Below are positions 58,273 to 64,000 of a DNA stretch of 64,000 nt, piece by piece. A program made the translations under genes and the position numbers. Positions within the stretch are counted from its first letter, which is position 1. Every line of letters starts with the position of its first letter. The notes beneath the pieces were generated by a model. It did not search any database. It saw only the letters and a program-made list of their open reading frames with translations, and was not told the origin of the DNA. The stretch is from Erythroxylum novogranatense (lineage: Eukaryota > Streptophyta > Magnoliopsida > Malpighiales > Erythroxylaceae): positions 15,056,001 to 15,120,000 of the forward strand of contig CM057235.1 in assembly GCA_029891385.1 (NCBI GenBank), in the 5' to 3' direction.

Positions 58273-58938
58273 CTACAAAAAATCATCAACACACAACTCG
58301 AGAACTTTCTCGGTCAAGGGGTTAATACAATCAACAGCAAAAGTTGTACAATAATCAACAGGATGCTTAATGGTGTTATTAATATTGAATGTAACTTTGG
58401 CACCATCAAACTCCATAGTTAAAGTCCCCCTGTGAACATCAATTTTTGTCCTAAAAGTGCTCAAAAATGGGCGTCCTAATAACATTATTCTAGACGCAGG
58501 TGACCCCTCATCCTCCATTCTCATCACATAGAAATCTGCAGGAAATACCAAATCATCTACCTGCACTAAAACATCCTCTAACAATCCTTCGGGGTACCTA
58601 GTGGTGCGATCAGCCAGTGTTAAAATCACACCATCTTGCTTCAATGGACCAGCATTCAATGTAGTATAAATGGACAATGGCATAAGATTTATAGAAGCCC
58701 CTAAATCTAGCATAGCCCGTTCTATACCAACATTGCCAATTTTACAAGGAATGGTAAACATACCTGGGTCCTTCTCCTTCATCGGTAACTTGCCCTGCAA
58801 CACTGTTGAGACGTTCTCACTCATCACCACACGTTGATTACCTCTCATCTTGGTCATGCTAGTAACCAAGTCCTTCAGAAATTTGCAGTACCCTGGTGTT
58901 TGTCTAAGCAATGTGAGAAGGGGGATATTGATCTCCAC
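58273..58938 (-). CDS. Protease region, element C, open reading frame
   Basis: The best-preserved gene in the window: 221 codons open. INIPLLTLLRQTPGYCKFLK and KDPGMFTIPCKIGNVGIERA lead to the active site AMLDLGASINLMPLSIYTTL, followed by ILTLADRTTRYPEGLLEDVL, VFPADFYVMRMEDEG, SRIMLLGRPFLSTFRTKIDV. DLGAS is the Athila form of the retropepsin DTG/DSG site, and LLGRPFL is the conserved C-terminal block. In the family it cleaves the Gag-Pol polyprotein. The start Met at 58938 is only the first Met; in the element this is an internal part of gag-pol. It ends at a stop at 58273 before the linker, so it is uncoupled from RT. Confidence 0.75.
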   Translation of the reverse strand: MEINIPLLTLLRQTPGYCKFLKDLVTSMTKMRGNQRVVMSENVSTVLQGKLPMKEKDPGMFTIPCKIGNVGIERAMLDLGASINLMPLSIYTTLNAGPLKQDGVILTLADRTTRYPEGLLEDVLVQVDDLVFPADFYVMRMEDEGSPASRIMLLGRPFLSTFRTKIDVHRGTLTMEFDGAKVTFNINNTIKHPVDYCTTFAVDCINPLTEKVLELCVDDFL

Positions 58939-59124
58939 TTTCTCAAAAATCTTTAAGATCTCTTCTTCATTCTACAATTTCTTCTTCTTAGCCAACCTGT
59001 GTGGGAATGGTGGCCTTTCTGGATTAGTCGTCACGATTTCCTCATTTCGCTTCTTTTTCGGCTCGACAGCTTAACATGGTCATGTTGAAGTTTCGCGATC
59101 CTCCAAAGACTTTCGATTTCTTTT

Positions 59125-60653
59125 CTACGCAAGGTAATGGCACTGATATTCGCCTAGATTGACAAGAAATGAGAAGGCAATTTCCCTTGATTCTGTGACT
59201 AGGTGACTAATTTGCTCCCTCAGCTTTTGAAGATTTTTACTGGTCTGAGCCTGAAATTGTGCTGAATCAATCTGAACCTGAACCAAACTTTGCAATTGTG
59301 TATTGGTCATCAATTGGGCCATAGTCAATTGTGACATGAGGTCCTCCAAGGTGGAAATTGTCACGTAATTAGGCCTCGATATTGTTTGCTTGTTATTCTG
59401 TCACCGCCATACCGAGGTTGACATCACGACTATTCTGACCTTGCTGCCCATTCCCATATCTCAGATTGGGATGATCCCTCCATCCTGGGTTGTAAGTATT
59501 CGAATAGGGATCATATTTCCTTTGAGGCTGATAATTATCATTGAGCTCCTTAACTTCAGCTTCCACAGTATCATCTTGCAGAGTCAGACAAGCATCAGTA
59601 AAATGACCCTGAAATCCATAAATGTGACAAATAGGGATTTGTGGTCCCTTGGTTACAACATTTGCATTGACATTATTGGCATTGGAAGAATTAATAACTT
59701 GTCTTTCCAACAATTCAACAATCTTGTCAAGTCTACTTTCGATTTTAGAATTACTTACCTCATAGACACCTCGTGTGTGTGTGTCCGAACGATACCCGAA
59801 CTGCTGAAGATTTGCAGCCATTGCTGCAATTAAGTTTCTGGCCTCCTGAGGTGTCTTGTTCACTATGTCTCCCCCACTAGCAGCATCAAGAATCTTCCTA
59901 TCATTTAGTAACATCCCATCATAGAAGTACTGAATAAGGAGCTGCTCTGTAATTCCATGCTGAGGACAACTTGCGCAAAGCCTCTTGAATATCTCATAAT
60001 ATTCATACATGTTTTATGTATATCTTTGTCTGATGCCACAAATCTCTCTGCGCAAACTAGCGGCTCTGGACGCTGGGAAGTATTTCTCTAAAAATAACCT
60101 CACCATATCGTGCCATGTATCCACCGTCCCCAAAGTGAAGATAGTACAACCGCCTCTAATCGCCCTTCAGAGAAAAAGGGAAAGCACGCAACTTCAACTG
60201 AACCTCGGTTATGCCTCTCGGTTTAAATCCAGAACATACCACATGAAAGTCCTTGAGATGTCTGTTCGGATCGTCAGAAGGTAACCCATGAAATTTCGAC
60301 AAGGCTTGAATCAACCCAGCCTTCAACTCAAACCCATCATCTGCAGCTCGGTACTGTATACATAGAGGTTGATCCTCTACTGGTGGTGCAAGCATATCCC
60401 TCAAAGTTGCAGGAGCTCGATTTCTAGCTAGTTGTGTAGGTGGAATAGGTTGTTGATCTGCCATCACTGCTTCTTCAAAATCTTCCAGTAACTTCGTCTC
60501 AAAGGTAGGCAAATTCTCAGTTTGGTCAGGCAAGACTTGGACAGAAGTAGAAGCTTGTCTCTTACGCAATTTAGTAGCTTTCCTGAGTTGTTTTGCAGTC
60601 TTCTCTATCTCCGGATTGAACAATAAATCACCTGCAGAAACATAATGTCGCAT
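59125..60653 (-). pseudogene. gag of element C
   Basis: Start Met candidates at 60653 (MRHYVSAGDLL) or about 60466 (MADQQPIPPTQLARNRAP). Blocks: LIQALSKFHGLPSDDPNRHL, KDFHVVCSGFKPRGITEVQL and KLRAFPFSLKGD, then a frameshift near 60156. In the new frame come VRLFLEKYFPASRAASLRRE, a stop near 60010, and YEYYEIFKRLCASCPQHGIT. EQLLIQYFYDGMLLNDRKIL, DAASGGDIVNKTPQEARNLI, a zinc-knuckle-like CHIYGFQGHFTDAC (first Cys pair altered) and YDPYSNTYNPGWRDHPNLRY follow, and then a further break before the glutamine-rich coil at 59125-59364. Particle protein in the family; disrupted here. Confidence 0.8.
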
Positions 60654-60711
60654 GCAAACAACTAAAGAAAAATTGATTAACAACACAAATAAACAAAAAC
60701 TTGAACACCGG

Positions 60712-60729
60712 TCCTCGGCAATGGCGCCA
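60712..60729 (-). other. Primer-binding site of element C
   Basis: Minus-strand TGGCGCCATTGCCGAGGA lies five bases inside the 5' LTR, the usual Athila-type site. Confidence 0.85.
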
Positions 60730-60734
60730 AATTT

Positions 60735-62851
60735 TGATGGCGTGTCAAACCAACAAAAATAAATTCCTACTCTAGAACACTTAAGCGAGTAAAGTGGTGA
60801 ATAGGGTCGAACCACAGAGACCAATGTATTAATTATTTATTTGTGTGAAATAAAAAATAAAAATAATGAAATTAATTTGATTTGGGAATGATTGATTTTA
60901 GAACACGAAATTAGAACACGAAATCACGTCGCAGGAATTTAAAAATAAAGATTGAAAGCAATATAAAGAAAAGCCTAGCCAAGGTACTCTCCCGTTTGAT
61001 ACTGTAATTCGATTATAGACTCAAAAATATGAATTTTTTTCATTCTTATGGACAAAGTTATAGCAGACAGTGAACAACACATATCATCCAATCCATTCGT
61101 ACTTATTCGATAACCCCGAGTAAAGCTCCACAGATTATTACCCTAACCAATTAGACTATTCTCGAGTAAAGCTTTGCAGAATATAATCTATGGTAGCGAT
61201 AGGCTCTCATGGACGTTTGTCTAAGCCAACAAAATCAGAAAAGTCGCAATCTATTTAGACCAAATTATTTAATCTCATTAATCTCTCCATTGAAATTAAT
61301 TTGCCACTTCGATAGATAGAAATCACGGATTAACTAATCTATTTGGCAATTTATCACCAAGTCGGTCAATTAACATGCCTCATTAATCAACAAACACGGC
61401 AATAATAAATCAATTACAGCGCCGAGATTAAATAAACATAAGAAATAAATGAAAACAATTAAATCACAAGAGTCTCACGAACTACATGAATCAAACGTAA
61501 AGTACCTTGTCTAGATTTAAAAACTTAGCCACGCATAATGCTAGTCTCTATCTATTATAGCTGAAATTGACAAGTAAATATTGGAGTTCAAACTTCACAA
61601 TTACCGAACCAGCTTCAACTCAACGTAAATGCCTATTCCAGCTGCTTCAAGTCTTCTCCAACTGGTTCATTCACGTCTTCATCCACAAGCTTACATAGCT
61701 ATCTTTGATTGTGTGTATCTAGTGTTGAGAGAGGGCTGTCCGTAAGTGTATATTTTGTGGCTATGCGTGAGTGATGGATAATAAAAGAAAACTCCCCCTT
61801 GTTTTTCGTTCCAAAATAGAAAAATGAGATGAAGGTTCAGTGTCTTTTTTTTTATGTGTCTGGAGAGTCTACGTTGTAAGTCTCCAAAAGCCTCACGTTA
61901 CGCCTTACTGCCAGTTGCTTGCCTAACGTGATTTGCATTTCTTCACCATCATACAGTTACCTTCTATTCTATTTCACGCTGCCGCCAGCCTTTTTACCAA
62001 TTTCAGCTATCCTATTTTTTTTTTCAAATAAACACACTGCTCTCTTATCTTTGCGATGCCGCTACTTTAATTTTTTCTCTCAACCAGAATAATGTATATG
62101 TATATTCCTCCTAAAATTTGCCACCCTTCTCAAAGCTTTTTTCCTTATAGCTGTTGCCGTCAACTTCTAGAGCTCCCTAGGTTTTTGTTCTCGTTTAATA
62201 GAGTGGGCCCTCCTCTTGATGGCCTATTTTAATGAACAATGTGGGCCCCCTTATTGTGTCTCAAGTTGCTATTTTTATAGGACTATTTAACTGTGCGCTG
62301 GCCCTCCTTTGTATGTTGCTTGCTTCACTTCATTTTAATTTCGCTTGGCTCCTCCCCCCTGGCGTGTTGATGTTGCGTCACTTACGTATTTCTCCGTTTC
62401 TGCCTTCCTTAATTCCTCTAATCCCTTAGGTTGTTGGTCTGCTTATTGACAATTTAATTCGCAACCTTAAAAACCCTCCACGCTACACTGTTGTGTTGTC
62501 TCTTTCAAATGACGCCACCTATTGCTCTCCTTTCCTAGTTGATGTTTCGACGCCTCCCACTTGGCTGCTAATGTCTCCACTGCTCCTTGCTTTTGCGCCA
62601 AATGCTCCTCTTAGCTGAGTCTGTTCCTGTTTAATTTGCTGATTCAAGTGCTCACTCTTCTCTGTTGCTGTAGCTAATCAATTGGAAGTTCTAGATTAGC
62701 CAATTTCACTCTAAATTGCATCACTTTGGTATTTCATCAACTAGAAAATACAAAGACACGAATTACCATAAAAACACAAGCAACACATCACAAAAGCCTA
62801 TCAAAAGAACATAAAAAACAAAAGATTAACATGACAAAATGCAAGTTATCA
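60735..62851 (-). mobile_element. 5' LTR of element C
   Basis: TGATGGCGTGTCAAACC ... ATGCAAGTTATCA, followed by the CAATG duplication. Compared with the 3' LTR it lacks one AAACAGATGAAAAC-type stretch (see 39350-39385) and part of a TGTAGCTAATTAATGATTAA stretch. Confidence 0.95.
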
Positions 62852-62856
62852 CAATG

Positions 62857-63250
62857 ACATTAGATTAATACTAGCACTAAGATCATAAAAACATTTAAAA
62901 GATTCCATACAATTAACAATGCAAGGAATAGTGAAACTCCCTGGATCTTTTTATTTTAATGGCACGTTATTGGTGATCATCAAACTACAATTGGTTGTTA
63001 AGGCTACTGTCTGCTTCGAATCCTTAGTATGCTTATGGGAAAGTAACTCTTTTAAGAATTTTGCATACCTGGGCGTATGTTTAAGCAGTTCTAAAAGTGA
63101 AAAACTCAAATGTAACTTCTTAAAATTTTCGAAAAATTTTCGAAAAATTTTCCAAATTGGGCCTCTACAGGATTGTGCCTTAATCTCTATGGAAATGGCA
63201 ACTTAGGTACGTATAGTGGAGGTGGAATCTAGGGGGTTCCTCCTTTTCTA
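62857..63250 (-). pseudogene. Protease N-terminal half, element A
   Basis: Minus strand: ELLKHTPRYAKFLKELLSHK, then a KDPGSFTIPCIVNC-type block and the active site FYDLSASINLMSL at the edge of the C insertion (62857-62890). The usual DLGAS reads DLSAS. Joined in the ancestral element to 38854-39216. Frame breaks near 63110. Confidence 0.75.
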
Positions 63251-63305
63251 TTACCTTTCGTTTGCCATTCTCTTGTCTTTTCTTAACCTGACCTTTGGCT
63301 TTCTT

Positions 63306-64000
63306 CTAAACTGGTTTTGCTAACTTCTTCCCACTTCTCAAATGCTTTTCTTTCACTTGCTCCTTTGGGTTAGACTTACTAGTATTTGGAAGGTTACCTA
63401 AAATGTTGATTGTCGATGTTACCGCAAGCTGGCCCACCTGTACCTTTAGGTTATGAATGGAAGACACATAATTATTGAGCATCAGGTTAGTCTTTGCTTG
63501 TGTTTTTTTGTATTCTTCATCTATACTATTAATCTTGGAGCCTATAGAGCCTATCATATCCATTATTCTGAAAAAATGGGATTCCACCTTTGACTCGAGG
63601 CTCTCATACTTTGACTCCCAATTTCCTTACCCATCTTGGAATCCTGATGGTCTTTGTGGTCTCAAATTTTTACCTGCATTGTTCGTCCAGGAAAAATTCT
63701 GGTGGCTTTTTCACAAAGAGTTATAAGTATTTGAGAAAGGATTGTTACCTAAAAGTTGTGGCATACCCAAATAATTTGATGGTTCCCCTCTATCATTGTT
63801 CATCAAATAACATTTTGTTGACGTATAGTCATATTATCTAAATATTTCACAAACCTATTGCGTAGCATTTACTAAACTGGATTAGGCATTGACATTGTTC
63901 ATCTTTCTGGTTAATGCCACTATCTACGCCTGTATGGTTGAAGCTGACTCTGTTGCCATGATTTCTTATTCCTTCACATTGTACCGTCTTTTTCTTTCGC
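63306..64000 (-). pseudogene. gag C-terminal part, element A (continues off the right edge)
   Basis: 63306-63587 is open: IMDMIGSIGSKINSIDEEYK, NYVSSIHNLKVQVGQLAVTS, ILGNLPNTSKSNPKEQVKEK, HLRSGKKLAKPV. To the right, up to 64000, decayed gag parallels fragment B at 17160-17690 (KNLRPQRPSGFQD, GEPSNYLGMPQLLGNN). Stops precede 63587. The N-terminal gag and 5' LTR of A are beyond the window. Confidence 0.8.

Larger units (their letters stand above)
39222..62851 (-). mobile_element. Element C: Athila-like Ty3 retrotransposon inserted in A
   Basis: Flanked by the perfect 5-bp duplication CAATG (39217-39221 and 62852-62856). 3' LTR 39222-39890 plus 49930-51426 (split by D), 5' LTR 60735-62851, primer site at 60712-60729, gag, protease, RT, RNase H, integrase, polypurine tract. 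Without the nested elements D and 54706-56566 its length is about 11.7 kb. The LTR pair differs by substitutions and several indels, more than D's pair, in line with D being younger. Confidence 0.95.

Overview
This window looks like nuclear, pericentromeric-type DNA from a flowering plant, probably a eudicot. It is AT-rich and holds no recognisable host gene, rRNA or tRNA. Almost everything that can be identified is a transposable element. The lineages seen are typical of plants: Ty1-copia elements of SIRE-like type, Ty3-gypsy Athila-like elements, a Ty3 chromovirus of Tekay/Del type with a chromodomain, a hAT transposase pseudogene, a CACTA element, a Harbinger-type MITE and a hAT MITE. No complete transposon gene without a lesion was found.

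Layout. 1-6080: a copia element on the minus strand (gag/protease, primer-binding site, 5' LTR to 3512), with a 636-bp Harbinger-like MITE inside gag. It is followed by the 3' end and LTR of a second copia element of the same family on the plus strand (3513-5256) and a decayed Tekay-type LTR end (to 6080). 6290-14277: a minisatellite, then a hAT transposase pseudogene split by a 4.4-kb LTR-like insertion (8756-13159, 5-bp duplication GCTGG). 15765-19790: Athila-like fragment B, with a 1.49-kb CACTA element in gag. 20143-20462: a hAT MITE with a perfect 8-bp duplication. 20671-23758: AT-rich DNA without clear genes.

23759-64000 is a nest of retrotransposons. The oldest layer is Athila-like element A (34371-39221 plus 62852-64000, minus strand, running off the right edge). 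Just outside or within the start of A sits Tekay element E (23759-34365, duplication AGATC). A's protease gene is split by Athila-like element C (39222-62851, duplication CAATG). C's 3' LTR is split by Athila-like element D (39891-49929), and C's pol is split by an unclassified solo-LTR-like element (54706-56566, duplication TTCAG). Order of events: A, then C, then D and the solo LTR; E came after the DNA it interrupts.

The most unusual signal is a short GC-rich palindrome, core GTCGCGAC, in loose arrays with about 22-33 bp spacing. The arrays occur in both LTRs of E (a chromovirus), in both LTRs of D and at three internal places in D (an Athila-like element). Part of the flanking sequence is shared between the two lineages. 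Element A carries an analogous array of a different palindrome (CACGATCGTG) in its LTR region. A and B share an AT-rich block in place of reverse transcriptase, and D lacks reverse transcriptase, RNase H and integrase but keeps an env-position ORF, so non-autonomous amplification looks common here.
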